Below are positions 9,682 to 20,286 of a DNA stretch of 64,000 nucleotides, in pieces. Position 1 is the stretch's first letter; every line of letters starts with the position of its first letter. The notes below the pieces were generated by a model, which did no database searches, had not been told where the DNA came from, and saw nothing but the letters and a program-made list of their open reading frames with translations. Source of the DNA: Campanula takesimana (taxonomy: Eukaryota > Streptophyta > Magnoliopsida > Asterales > Campanulaceae); contig JAOWBW010000762.1 in the NCBI GenBank assembly GCA_026119855.1, positions 1 through 64,000 on the forward strand. Reading direction: 5' to 3'. A program made the position numbers and the translations under genes.

Positions 9682-11110
9682 TTACTCCTTAATGCCATTT
9701 GTGCCCTCGGTCTCTTTCTTCTTGCTTTGCCCACGGCGAACTTTCTTCTTGCTAGGATTCTCACAAAATCTTCTTTCGAACTCGCTAACACCTTTAGCCT
9801 TGCCATTAGGAGCCTCTTCGCCCTTCCTCTTCTTTGACGTCCCCACTTCTTCTCCACCTCCGTTAGCCACGCTCTTACTCATCTTCCTCGCATAAGCCTC
9901 AGCCTCCTTAATTCTCAATGAGAAACTTGGAGCACAGGATCCCAAGATAGTGCCCCTTAGGGTCTCTAGAGTCTGCTCCGCATGCCAAGTCTCCCCATAT
10001 ACCAGTCCAAATACTCGCGTGGCATGAAGGTGTTGCTAGAGCGTGTGAGGAAGGTCCTACGACTAAAGCCAGCCTCGCCCCACATCTGAGAAAGAAGGAC
10101 TGAGGCACTATCATCCAACTGAAGCACCCCAAAGGGAAAATCATCTCTCTCCTCGTCCCAACCCTCCGGGATGGTCTGCACCAAACCATACTGACGAAGC
10201 ACTCTAGAGGGATAGTAAAAAGTAGTTCCAGAAAGGGTCGGAACTTTGATCATGTGAAGTCCCACTTGTTTCTCCCTCACAGATTGAATGTGCCAATGGG
10301 GCACCACCCACTGAATGTCGTCAGTCACCATTTCCGCCAAATACTTTTCCCAACCTTTGAGAGTCATGCCCTCAAACCGCTCCACCATGCCTCTAATGCG
10401 GTACATCCATGGGGCCACCTTCAGAGAAGCCGCCGGTTTATTCACTCGAAGCCGCTCTTGCAACCACATGGTCAAAATCCTATCACTACCACAAGGCATC
10501 CCACCATAAGCCGCGAGATGGGGAATCCCACAGAGCATCTCCCCAAGAATGGCCGGTACAATATCATAACCCAAACGAGCCAAGTTTACCATACCCAAAC
10601 ACCCTTCACTGGCAAATCCCACCTCAGAAGGGAAAAGGATAGAGCTGAACAAGCACAGTGCAAGATGGTCCAAGGAGCGGTTAGATGTCACGTCTGCATG
10701 CATGAAGTGTTGCGGCATCCAAGAAAGGTCGACATAACCGCCCCTAGCATACCTATCAAAGTCATCCGCGGTACGCCAAAGGTCACCAACTTGTCCCTCA
10801 AGCAAACGAAGTCAAAAGGCAAGGCAACTTTACCCTTCCTTTCGTAGCCACACAATGCTGCGATGTCCTCATAAGTGGGTGTTATCTCGTTGAATGAAAA
10901 GTTGAAGACATGGAGGGTATCATTCCAAAATCTCCCACAGGCTTGCAAGAGGTTGGTATTGGAGTTCAGGTGCAAAAGTGACCAAAGACACTTTATCCCA
11001 TACCGTTCATCAAGCTTCCTACGACTAGAACAGGAAGTTTGGCAACCCACTTCTCCAAAGAGGTTATAAAGACTTTTTTCTCAAGGCTTGTGATCCTAGC
11101 CTCTTGATCC
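9682..11110 (-). pseudogene. PMD gene 1: plant mobile domain protein (antisense in P)
   Basis: Three consecutive frames on the minus strand form one protein of about 470 residues. The first starts at MDQEARITSLEKK (11110) and runs into NFSFNEITPTYEDIAALCGY, the hallmark of the plant mobile domain. The second (10805-9966) runs LWRTADDFDRYARGGYVDLSW to MPREYLDWYMG. The third (to 9682) holds IKEAEAYARK and a basic tail (KKRKGEE, KKKVRRGQSKKK) that resembles a nuclear localisation signal. The breaks near 11000-11040, 10790 and 9980 look like single-base indels, because each downstream frame resumes the same domain. PMD proteins occur both as host nuclear proteins (MAIN/MAIL1 family, silencing-related) and in transposons. 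The function of this copy is not known. Confidence 0.75.
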
Positions 11111-11255
11111 ATGGCAAGGAGCAAGAAAAATTGGCTAAAAGGAACTCAAAAACTGCTCAAAAGGTTGCTGGTACGTTTTTATGGCTGCAAAGGGTTCATT
11201 AAATACTGCACAACCCCCGATTCTTGCCAGGAAAAGGAAAACCGGAGGCGGCGCA

Positions 11256-11425
11256 TGGTTTGGCCACGCGGCCACATATGTCCTTGGCCCCGCGGCCGAT
11301 ATTGTCCTTGGCCGGGCGGCCAACTTCGTCCTAGGCCACGCGGCCAACTTTGCCCCGGATCTTGCCATGGCCAGGCGGCCAACATTGTTCTGGGCCTCGC
11401 CATGGCCATGCGGCCAACTCTGCTC
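11256..11425. repeat. Array of GGCC palindromes between the PMD genes
   Basis: Six to seven imperfect units of about 25-30 bp, each centred on GGCCACGCGGCC or a one-base variant, separated by short text such as AACTTTGTCCT. The same motif recurs at 14078-14205 and in the P LTR at 15302-15395. Open frames across this array in several phases are low-complexity shadows. Confidence 0.75.
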
Positions 11426-11682
11426 CATGCAGAAATCCAGCTTGTTTCTTCCCACTCCGTGACGGATCCATACAACTACGTACCTGCCCCCTTCCATGGC
11501 TCATGCATTGTATAAAATTAGGAACATTTGTAAAATAACTAGTTTGCACAAGTAGGCTCCCACAATAAAATTGCATTTTTAGAACATAATATACATACAT
11601 GCATTTTATACGTTTGTTCTGTACATACATATCCCTCTGCTCTCTACTAGCTAACAGTGTAGGAAATAAAGGTAGACCCCGC
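11426..11682. other. Spacer between PMD gene 1 and PMD gene 2
   Basis: Non-coding, AT-rich. It includes ATACATACAT-type simple sequence. It would hold the promoter or leader of gene 1 and the 3' end of gene 2, both read on the minus strand. Confidence 0.45.
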
Positions 11683-13895
11683 CTAATCTGAATCTTCCTC
11701 CGTGGTGTCTCCACGCCGCGCTAAAGCCCGAGAGCTACTGGCACCCGAACTCCGTCCTCGGACCGCTCGACCACCAATATGAGAAGAGCCCGCACCATTT
11801 GGAGACCGTTCCTGACGCTGGGGTGACGCAACGTCATCCCTCTGACAAGTACATGAATGGTACGCCTCCCTCAGTAAGCGCATCAACACGTTCTCCCGCC
11901 GAGCTGAACGGATATAGGCCTACCGAGTCACCTGAAAGTGAAACCAAGGCAATGATTACAATGCAGAAAGAAATAAGTGTGTGCGAACATGACTGATATA
12001 AAGCACAAAGCCGTACCCCAGCGTCGGGCAGGGGAATGAATGTCTCCTCAACAAAATCTGCATCAGTCGGCTCCAAGCTAAGCTCCACCTCCCGGCCGCC
12101 CCTCATCACTCTCACGCTACTCGAGCGAAGGGGCATGTCAACCAATGGCCGACTCCGACCAACATACCGGGCCGAGCTCGATCCCTCTCCCGATAGCATC
12201 CTAGCCCGTACCTGTGGACTGACCAGCCGCGTCCGTACATAGCCGGCATAATCATCACCCCCCCTGTAATGCTCTGCCGGAGTGGGAGCCAAGAAAGTCG
12301 CCAACCTCGCGGGGCGGAGCATATCCCGAGGAGGGTCATAAGGAGCCCATGGTAACGCACCAGCCCTGTGCTGACGAACCACCCTCTCCCAAGATACATA
12401 GCCTCCCGGTGAGACCCACAAGCAGAACCCTAGAAGCGGTCAACTCCACTACATAGGGACCCACTGAAGCCTCGTTGGCCGGGCTCCATGGGTAAAATCT
12501 AACCCCGATGGGCTCAGACATCGCGAACACCCTCCTCAGATCAGCAGCATCTACTGTCTTCCTATCCCGGTTTCTGCGGGAAGGAGTCCTGTTGCCTTAC
12601 ACCAGTATGACATGATGGGAACAACCTTGTTGGCACTCATCACCAACTGAAAAGGGGCGACGCCGAAGATCTCATACACCCAAGCCTGTGCATGCAATGA
12701 AAAAAGACATTTCAGACCAAAAGATAGAACAGAAATCTCAACAAGTGAAAATAAGGGTAGTCAAGAGCGTACCTCAAAGGCGAACTGGAACCCGTCAAAA
12801 GCCGACGAGCTAGCCCTCGAGCAATGGTCCAAAGCCCGCTAAATCTCAGCCAAACCGGCTCCACCCCAAGAAATCCCACCGAATAAGTCCAAGTCCACAA
12901 GAGCCCCTAGCAGTGAGTACCGGCAGACAGTAGCCCCCCTAGGAAACAGAATCTCTGAAAAGCTGTACCATAAGAACAGCCGGACCAAGCAATCCAAATC
13001 ATATTCCCCCCTACTAAAGGCCTCAATAGCCACCTCCACCAAGCGATTCACCTTCCCGGCCTCCACTCCATAACCCTTGACACCTCCTCCTAGGTCGGTG
13101 TCAACTCCCAGCAGAGCCTGTCTATAGTCCCGCCGCTCCGCCAAGCTCTCATCAAAAGGCAAAGGGGTACCGGTAAACCTCAACCCCGTGATGGCCGCGA
13201 AATCCGTCGGCGTGATGGTAATCTCTCCCCAACTAAAATGGAAGGTGTGGGTGGTATCCCACCAGAACTCCCGGCACACCTCTATCACCGCTGCCACCTT
13301 CAAGGTAACCCCAACCATGCGGACACTGTCAAAGAATGGGCCAAAGCCATAGCCTCGATCCGAGCACGCAAGCCGCCCTGTCCCTCCGGTAGGGACGCCC
13401 ACAGTTTGCCCACAGTCACTGTGGACCCACGAGCCTTGATCCTCTGCAGGTAAACACAGCACAGGTACGTTACCATTCTAGCAATCTACAATTCTAGCAA
13501 TTTAAATTCTAGCATTCCATTATTCTAGCATTTCATATTATGTGCATAAAACATACAAATGTGCGAGAAGGAGAGGAGTGAAAATTCGAAATTTACCTCT
13601 CGCGTCTCCGGAAGCCCCATCGACCAATGACGCTCAGAGTCGATATAAAAATCGTAATCTTGGTCGAACGTAGACCGCAGCAGATTATCGCGATAATTCC
13701 GAGTCGCGGCTCGTGGTCTCAAACCACCCGTGGAATCAAGGGCGCCGCTTCAAAGCCCGCTCCTGGATCAGCCCCTACATTTCCTCCGCCCTGAGCATTA
13801 CCGTGCCCCTCTCCTTGTTGCTCTTGTTGTGGAATCATATACCCACCATGGCCCGGAAAATCTCTAAATAATGCCTCATTGATCCAATCCGCCAT
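11683..13895 (-). pseudogene. PMD gene 2: intron-containing plant mobile domain gene (antisense in P)
   Basis: Four exons can be traced on the minus strand. Exon 1: 13895-13597 from MADWINEALF, ending at donor AG/GTAAAT. Exon 2: 13443-12773, after acceptor CTGCAG, holds the PMD core (VCREFWWDTTHTFHFSWGEI, FLWYSFSEILFPRG) and ends GAG/GTACGC. Exon 3: 12685-12017, AWVYEIFGVAPFQL, RFYPWSPANE, YRGGDDYAGYVRTR, PTDADFVEETFIPLPDAG, ending G/GGTACGG. Exon 4: 11931-11683 after TTTCAG, VLMRLLREAYHSC and a Ser/Arg/Gly-rich tail. The introns are about 153, 87 and 85 bp, of plant size. Damage: frame change near 13725, one G missing at about 13345, TAG at 12839, frame changes at about 12420-12600. The exon model is inferred from splice consensus and protein continuity. 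Confidence 0.65.
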
Positions 13896-13937
13896 ATCTT
13901 CAAGATTTATGTGAAATGAAATCTTCAAAATTATCAA

Positions 13938-14360
13938 ATCTGAGCTTTCTCTCTCTAAAAACTCAATTTTCTCTCTCTAACTCGTCAATGGAGGAAGGAA
14001 GAAGAAGAAAGAAGAAAAGAAGAAGAAGAGGGAGGGTTTCTGGTGATGTGACCAAGAGTCAGCCCATCGGCAGCCTTGGCCACGCGGCCACTTTCGCCCG
14101 TGCAACCCCAGCCGTCAGATCAGCAATCCGCGTGAAGGAGATCTGACCACTCAGCGGTCTTGGCCACGCGGCCACTTTTGCAAATCAGTGTGTTTGGCCA
14201 CGCGGCCAACCTTGCCCCTTCAGATAAAAATTCCACTTTTGCCCCTGATCTTTTCCCTTTAATTCATTTTAAATGCCTTTAACACTACTTTGAATGATAT
14301 TCGTTACCTTTGGGTACGGAAAGCCCCTTAAAATTTCCATTCTTCACCGAATATTTGCTT
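13938..14360. other. Upstream region of PMD gene 2 with GGCC palindromes
   Basis: Holds a purine-rich stretch on the plus strand (13982-14035; CT-rich on the strand of the PMD gene, as in plant core promoters). Three GGCCACGCGGCC sites lie at about 14078, 14162 and 14195. No credible coding on either strand. Confidence 0.5.
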
Positions 14361-14590
14361 AGGATTTGCATGATCGTAGAGACTTCGGCGCCTCTATGAC
14401 ATACCATCCTAGATCAATCGTAATTGGCAGAAGCCTCGGCGTTTCTGTTTGCGAGAGATCCAGCATCTATTATTAGGATTTGCATGATCGTAGAGACTCC
14501 GGCGCCTCTATAACATGCCATCCTAGATCAATCGTGGTTAACAGAAGCCTCGGCGTTTCTGTTCGCGAGAGATCCAACATCGATTACTTT
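14361..14590 (+). repeat. 114-bp tandem repeat, two units
   Basis: AGGATTTGCATGATCGTAGA starts at 14361 and again at 14475. Both units run through a GGCGCCTCTAT and a CTCGGCGTTTCTGT segment. A weaker third piece follows to about 14640. Tandem repeats in the region between pol and the 3' LTR are typical of Tat/Ogre elements. Confidence 0.8.
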
Positions 14591-14787
14591 AGCGCAATCG
14601 GCAGGAACCCTGGCGATCCTGATTGCGTCCATCATTCCATTTTGGGATTATTTAGACAACGTAGTCTTTAATTTTCCCAAATAACTTCATTGCTTACGAA
14701 TGATTCGTTCTTCATGCAGGATAGTGCCCGTAGGTTTATTATCCGCAGTAGAAGTCCGACATCTCGTTTTATCCCCAGTAGATCTCT

Positions 14788-14832
14788 GAACTACGACCGG
14801 CTTGATTCCTCAGAGGATACGTAGGAAACCTG
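14788..14832 (+). promoter_or_regulatory. Structured motif, type II, copy 1
   Basis: GAACTACG, then GGCTTGATTCCTC, AGAGGATACGTAGG. Outer stem CTACG with CGTAG, upper stem TCCTC with GAGGA. Preceded by tandem ATCCCCAGTAG text. Confidence 0.6.
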
Positions 14833-14942
14833 AAAAGGTCCAGCCACCCGACCAACGTGGTCATCTATCATCCCCAGCAGATGCACATTCCCCAGCAGAA
14901 GACGTTGCTCCCCATCAGAGGACAATCATCCCCATCAGCTTT

Positions 14943-14990
14943 GAACTACGTTTGGCTTGATTCCCCCGCGGATACGTAGGTCGTCTGCCA
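14943..14990 (+). promoter_or_regulatory. Structured motif, type II, copy 2
   Basis: GAACTACG, GGCTTGATTCC, a CCCGCG loop, GGATACGTAGG. The same outer stem and bulge as copy 1 and as 44744-44785 in element C. Repeated CCCCAGCAGA text precedes it (14875-14935). Confidence 0.6.
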
Positions 14991-15092
14991 AGGTTCAGCC
15001 GTTCCCTTACCTTTCATCTGTTTCGAAACTCATGTTTCAGACGGATCCTTCTTTTATCGTCGACCCCACATTGCCTTGCAAGAAGTGTCGCC

Positions 15093-15102
15093 GAGGGGCT
15101 AC
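15093..15102 (+). other. Polypurine tract of element P
   Basis: GAGGGGCTAC immediately before the LTR start TGTAGTACCC. Element C has the matching CGCCGAGGGG at the same place. Confidence 0.7.
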
Positions 15103-15301
15103 TGTAGTACCCGACCTGAAAATGAGTTTATTAGGACTTTCCCAAAAATACAAGGACTTTATAGGAATTAGAAACCTTGCAAAGACTTGTCCTGGATTCC
15201 CAAAATATCTCATTTATGACAAAATCCATCAAAATAGGCAACTTAGGGTTACCATAAAGCAACAGTGAAGCCCTAGCTTGAAAATCAAGTCAGCCTGCAG
15301 A

Positions 15302-15395
15302 CTTGGCCACGCGGCCAACCTTGCTCCGCATTGATCTTGGCCACGCGGCCACTCTTGTAACCGGCTTCAACAATGGCCAGGCGGCCAACCTTGCG
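15302..15395. promoter_or_regulatory. GGCC palindrome cluster in the P LTR
   Basis: Three sites of TTGGCCACGCGGCCA type in 94 bp, 199-292 bp into the LTR and 40-130 bp upstream of the TATA box. The same motif as at 11256-11425 and 14078-14205. Confidence 0.7.
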
Positions 15396-15434
15396 CCGGA
15401 TGATCTGGACCATCAGATCCTCCCATCAGTTTAC

Positions 15435-15442
15435 TATATAAA
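15435..15442 (+). promoter_or_regulatory. TATA box of the P LTR
   Basis: TATATAAA in the sense orientation, downstream of the GGCC cluster. Confidence 0.6.
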
Positions 15443-15925
15443 CCACCCCATGCTATTGGTTTTAGGATCCGATTTTGAGAGCTCTAAGTCCGAGTTTTGG
15501 AGTTCCTAAACACTATTTTTCTCTCTAATTAACATTCAAACACTCAAGAAGATCCAAGGTTTATTTCTTGCCAACATAGGTAAGTTTTCTAACTTTTTCT
15601 TCATGTTCTTGCATTATTTTTAATGTAGATCTTTTATATTCATGTTCGTACATGTTTATTCATAGTTTCTTCATATTCTTTGCATGTTCATTCATATGTT
15701 CATAATATGTTCTTCGCATGTTCTTCGTGTTCATAGATTAAAACCTTATTTATGCTATATTTAGGGTTGCGATCTTCATGTTTGCATGTTATTTCATAGC
15801 CGATGATGATTGAGGGTTCATCAACCCGAGGATGATCTAGGAACTACTTCTAAACCCTAAACTTTAGGTAATTCCCCCCTCATTATGCATGATCCCGATT
15901 CTTCTGCCCTATTCTAATTCTCTAC

Positions 15926-15988
15926 GAACTACGCTGACCTGAGCTTCTCACATTGAGAGGAACGTAGGCAATCTTCGGATCCGGTCTA
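15926..15988 (+). promoter_or_regulatory. Structured motif, type I, in the P LTR
   Basis: GAACTACG, CTGACCTGAG, then a stem TTCTC with GAGAG around ACATT, then AACGTAGGCAATCTTCGG and TCCGGTCT. It lies about 490 bp after the TATA box, so it should be in the transcript. Confidence 0.65.
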
Positions 15989-16250
15989 AATCACTAACAC
16001 ACTACTAACACATTCATCATGATAGAAAGACCGATCAATTCGGGCAATAGGAGTGATAACGTCCAATATTCTTCTCTTGTTGTAATTTGACCCCCGAACC
16101 CACTAAAATGTTTTTTTCAATGTTTTGGCTTTAATTAAAACGGCGTGGCGACTCTCATAATTTTAATGTCGTTAAGAATATTCCCTTTGTAAATAAAAAT
16201 AATCACAAGATACTTCCCATGCGTCGCTTCATCGGAAAGGGGTATTCACA

Positions 16251-16732
16251 GTGAGGCGCAATAGATGATTCACCAGGCGCATGATAAATTGAATTAGGCG
16301 CATTTGATGTAGATGGATTTCTTGTGTTGATAGATTCTGATCTTGAGTGGGCGCAACGTAAATAGGAGCACCTGTATCATTTAGCTCAATAGGATCATCA
16401 GCAACATTTGGAGCCAAATGTGGCTCAAGGAGAGAATGTTCATCAAATGTAACATGTACATATTCAACTATCACTAATGTAGTTCTATTAAAAACACGAA
16501 AAGCTTTAGAGTGTTTGGCATACCCAACAAAAATACCTTCGTCGGCTTTGGCATCGAATTTACCTCTATGTTCGTTTCCGTTGTAGAGGATATAACATTT
16601 GCAACCAAAGATCTTGAAGAATGCATTGTTGGGAGTTCTACCACGCCAAAGTTCATACGGAGTCTTGTTGTGAAGTTTGTTGATGAGGGAACGATTTTGA
16701 GTAAAACATGCAGTGTTGATAGCTTCTTCCAA
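16251..16732 (-). pseudogene. Element D integrase C-terminal region, truncated
   Basis: Continues the integrase after a frame change at about 16720: NRSLINKLHNKTPYELWRGR, IFGCKCYILYN, DEGIFVGYAKHSKAFRVFN, then an acidic linker. It ends at the P insertion before the RT domain. Confidence 0.87.
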
Positions 16733-17754
16733 AAGTACTTAGGCAATTTAGCTTCAGCTATCATCGTCTTTCCCGCTTCAATCAACGTTCTATTCTTTCG
16801 TTCAACAACGCCATTTTGTTGAGGGACTCCGGCGGTTGAAAAGTTGTGATCTATCCCATGATCTTCACAATATCGAGCAACACCATTGTTCTTGAATTCT
16901 GTTCCATTGTCGGATCGAACACTAACGATGTCATCTTCTTTTTGGGTTTGGAGCAGTCGAAATAAGGTAGTGAGAATATCATAACAATCATCTTTTGTAA
17001 TCATCATCTCCACCCATGTATATCTTGAATAATCATCCACCACAACTAGAGTATACTTGTTTCTTCTAATACTTGCGGTGGAAACTGGTCCAAATAGATC
17101 AATGTGAAGCAGTTGCAAACATCTTGTAGTTGAAGGATTTGACTTGCTTGAAAAAGACTGCTTCGGTTGTTTGCCAAGTTGACATGCGGCGCACTTTTTG
17201 TCATGATGATTAGCAACCTTGGGAAGTCCTTTGACAAGATTATTCCTGCTGAGTTTAGATAGATACTTGAAGTTCAAGTGACTTAAGCGCTTGTGCCACA
17301 GCCAACTATTTTCGTTCACACTTTTTGCTACAAAACAAAGATTAGTACTAGAGTTCATACTATGGAAATCAATAATATAAATGTTTGTCTTACGATATCC
17401 CGTGAGTAAGATAGCTCCAGTTTTGCCATTCTTGATAAGACATTGCGTTGAAGTGAAATGGCATTCTAATCCTTTGTCGCAGAATTGAGATATGGATAAT
17501 AAGTTGTGCTGGAGCCCTTCGACGAGTGAGACTCTTTCAATGCACACTTTGTCTTTCTTGAGCTTTCCATATGCTACAACTTGACCTTTGTTATTATCGC
17601 CAAATGTTACGGAGGGACCTCTTTCTTCATGGACATCTTCTAATAAGGATTCATCTCCAGTCATGTGTCTTGAACACCCACTATCGAGAATCCATTCATA
17701 ATTTCTAGCTTTTGAAGATCCAGCCATGAAACAAAGAACCTGAAATATAGACAT
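16474..17754 (-). pseudogene. Element D protease, pre-integrase and integrase core
   Basis: Starts near FMAGSSKARNYEW. The aspartic protease motif LDSGCSRHMTGD (about residues 23-34) is followed by LVEGLQHNLLSISQFCDKG. The zinc-binding pre-integrase domain has WLWHKRLSHLN and CAACQLGKQ. The integrase core has HIDLFGPV (D), SVRSDNGTEFKN (D) and PQQNGVVERKNRTLIEAG (E), so the catalytic triad is complete. The final 60 residues after WKKLSTLH are out of frame, and the true continuation lies in the next feature. This is the best preserved integrase in the window. Confidence 0.9.
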
Positions 17755-17759
17755 TTAAG

Positions 17760-18722
17760 CAGGTCCCCTTTATTCCTTTTGGGTCCTAGGGTTAGCAACT
17801 TTTGACAACCCACTCTTGTTTGACCTTAGGATTTTTACGTCCTTTGGCATTTGGAGTGAATCGCAAAAGGCATTCCACGGCCTTGTGTCCTGAACAATCA
17901 CAAATGGAACAATGATGAAAGCCACCAATCACGTGAGTTTTCACAGACTCTTTACTTTTCTTGGGGATGGCATTCTTCTTTGGGTCAGATGGACTAGCCT
18001 TAACAAATCTTTCTTTTGAAATTTTGGAGCGCTTGTTCTTGGAGGGCGCATAGGGCTAGGAGGCGCACGGCGATGAGGCGCGTGGCTCTTAGGCGCATAA
18101 TGAGCACACGGAGAAGGAGCGCGCCTATTTTCAAGAATGATTTTGCTAGGAGATGGTTCATCTGTAGCTATATCTTTCCCATTAGCTTTCCCAAATTGCT
18201 TCGTTGGGTAGACATAATGGAATGTTTGTTTCTTGACTTTTTCCTGTCCTTTACCCATTGAATTAGAATGTTTTTCCTTGGGAATTTCAAAAGTTTGTTG
18301 GTTGGTAAATTCACTATCTCTTTCAGCACAGACATCACATTTAAAGTTGTCACTAGTTGAAGAGAATCCCAAGCCACTTTTATCACCACTGACTTTTGGG
18401 ACTCAAATATATTCTCCATAGTGACACGAGAATTGGACCACTCATTTGTAATCTTTTTAAGATCAGTAATTTGAGCAATCAATTCATCGTTTTGAACTTT
18501 AAGTAGTGAGTTCTGTTCTGTTAGAAAATTGTTTTTAACAGTAAGAGGAGTCATGCTCTTTATCTGCTCCTTAAGGAGGGTGAGTTCAGATTTAAGTAGA
18601 GATTTCTCGGTCTTAAGCTGGGAAATTTCATCACATGATAGTGCTAAAGCTTCCTTCATACTATCAAATCTAGTGATTACCTTTTCAGCCTTTTTGAACA
18701 ATTTTTCTTGTTCAGCAATCAC
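17760..18722 (-). pseudogene. Element D Gag-Pol linker: coiled coil and Cys motif
   Basis: The minus strand encodes a heptad-rich coiled coil (MIAEQEKLFKKAEK to TDLKKITNEW, 18722-18420), then in a shifted frame GFSSTSDNFKCDVCAERDS and a Pro/Arg/Ala-rich segment built partly of TGCGCC hexamers (Ala-Pro, 18040-18105). The stretch 17760-17940 can be read in a third frame as a second Cys/His knuckle near FVIVQDTR. Such a long linker between Gag and protease is characteristic of SIRE elements. The frame breaks look like single-base indels. Confidence 0.72.
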
Positions 18723-18764
18723 TTCATCATCATTGATTTTGGAGATTGGAGCAGTTGGTTCAAC

Positions 18765-20215
18765 CTATGGTCTAATGTATGCTCCTTTTCTCAATTTGTT
18801 CCTTGCTCCAAGATCACATCGTGAGAATAGCAATCCACCATCGTTTTGAGCCGGAGTGAGAAATCCTTGTTCAACGAGCTCGCTGATGGTTGGTCCTTTC
18901 TTCTTTTTCACTTCTTGAAAACCTGCAGATTTCTTGATAGGTTTATTCAAGGCATTCATATCGGGAACATCCTCGGAGAAGTCATCATCAGAATCATAAG
19001 CATCAACTTCATCATCATTTGCCATTAAACAAACGAGTCCATCATCGGAATCTTCATCGCTCTCATCGGAGTCTGTTTTAATCCAAGTGTTGTGCTCATT
19101 TGCTGGTGCTTCTTCTTCAGCAACCATTCCCTTGTGACGAGTGAACTTGGGAGTGAATTTGGGAGTATGGCTGCTCTTCTTCTGCATATATTCAAATTTG
19201 GGGATCGGGCAGCTTGATGCAAAATGTCCGGGTTTCCTGCAATTAAAACAAACAAGATCTTCTTTTCTTTTTGAATCACTGCTCCTTGAAAACTTTTGAG
19301 GAGCTTTGCTGGTAGATCCTTGAAATTTGTTGGTTGAGCCGGGTCTTGAGAATTTTCTGAACTTTTGAAATTTCTTCACAAATAAAGCGAAGTCTTCATC
19401 ATCCATGTCTAATAGCTCAGAAGTAGAAATTTTGGGATCGGAGCTTTTCTCATCTTGTACAGGCGCAGGAGTAGGCGCAGGTGTAGGCGCATCTTCTCTG
19501 TGCGCCATCATAGCCATAGATTTTGACTTTCCTTCAGTTTCGCTGATTCGTTGGAGTTTGAGTTCGTAAACTTTGAGATTTGCATAAAGGTTCCTTAAAG
19601 TCCAAACATCTAAGGTTCCAGCGTCTTCAAGAGCGCTAGATTTATGTAGGTATCTTGATCCAAAAGCTTGTAGAAAATTTACATTCAAATCTTTGTTGGT
19701 AAACTTCATGCCAAGTGAAATACATAGATTGATAATTTCACAGTAGCGTTCATAAGTTTGCCTTAAGTTTTCACCGGGGAGTTGAGAGAAATTGTTGAAC
19801 CTCTTTTGAACTTCGTATTTCTTGTTCTCCTTGCAAACGGTGTCTCCTTCAATATGCTCTTCAATAGCATCCCATAGCTCATTTGCAGTAGCACAATGCA
19901 TGACTTGTTGTTTCATAGCCGTGCTTAGAGTGCTTAGAAGAATGTTTCTTGCTTTGCCATCATTTGCAACTCTTCTAATTTCTTCCTCGGTCCATTCTTC
20001 CCTTGTTTGAGAACTGTAGGTTGGGCAGCGTTGGTGCGTGGATTTGGATTCGCCTTCATTGGAATATAAGGTCCATAAACGACGGTGTCATGGAGCCTTT
20101 CATCGATTGAGTTGAGATGAGTCAATATGCTGAATTTCCACACGTCAAAATGATCTTCATCAAAGACCGGAACGTGAGTGTAGTTTGCAGTTGCCATAGG
20201 TTTTGAGTTTGCCAT
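18765..20215 (-). pseudogene. gag: Element D Gag
   Basis: The start is MANSKPMATANYTHVPVFDEDHF (20215). The first 93 codons are followed by a frame change at about 19925, and the second frame runs 19916-18765. It shows the UBN2-type Gag region (ATANELWDAIEEH, QTYERYCEIINLCISLG, LQAFGSRYL, LKVYELKLQRI), a repeated Ala-Pro run encoded by TGCGCC hexamers (19461-19500), ELLDMDDEDFALFVKKFQKF, a CCHC knuckle CFNCRKPGHFASSC, and an acidic Asp/Ser-rich tail. It assembles the cytoplasmic particle. Related to the E Gag (55449-57204). Confidence 0.88.
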
Positions 20216-20274
20216 TTAGAATCGGCACCCAAGCTGTTAAGCTTGAAAACGAAAAATGTTTTATAAAGGTGTTT

Positions 20275-20286
20275 GCTCTGATACCA
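20275..20286 (-). other. Element D primer binding site, tRNA-Met
   Basis: The minus strand reads TGGTATCAGAGC two bases inside the LTR end. Confidence 0.9.

Larger units (their letters stand above)
9281..16250 (+). mobile_element. Element P: left-truncated Tat/Ogre-like gypsy element with antisense PMD genes
   Basis: The right end is a complete LTR (15103-16250) preceded by a polypurine tract, so the element reads on the plus strand. The LTR start after CGCCGAGGGG, the end sequences (TGTAGTACCC and GGGGTATTCACA) and the shared hairpin modules match element C, which has Tat/Ogre-type Gag and primer site. The 5' LTR, gag and pol are absent, lost at the junction with B at about 9280. What remains is the 3' non-coding part of the element, holding two PMD genes on the opposite strand. 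Family assignment is by similarity to C and is moderately sure. Confidence 0.75.
15103..16250 (+). repeat. 3' LTR of element P
   Basis: Starts TGTAGTACCC and ends GGGGTATTCACA, imperfect inverted ends, 1148 bp. The right boundary is exact because D coding sequence resumes at 16251. The LTR end segment (ACCCCCGAACC, GGCGTGGCGACTCT) is alignable to the end of the C LTR. It holds a GGCC palindrome cluster, a TATA box and one type I structured motif. The target duplication cannot be checked because the left end is lost; the five bases after the LTR are GTGAG. Confidence 0.8.

Noticed and set aside
11111..11515. Plus and minus open frames across the GGCC array
   Set aside because: Low-complexity frames in four phases over a repeat; no conserved protein and no continuity with the PMD genes.
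14361..15000. Hammerhead ribozyme in the repeated P region
   Set aside because: The conserved CTGATGA and GAAA cores in proper arrangement were not found.
9281..15103. PMD genes as an ordinary host locus rather than element cargo
   Set aside because: Not excluded, but hairpin modules and repeats shared with C on both sides of the genes and the adjacent polypurine tract and LTR favour element cargo.
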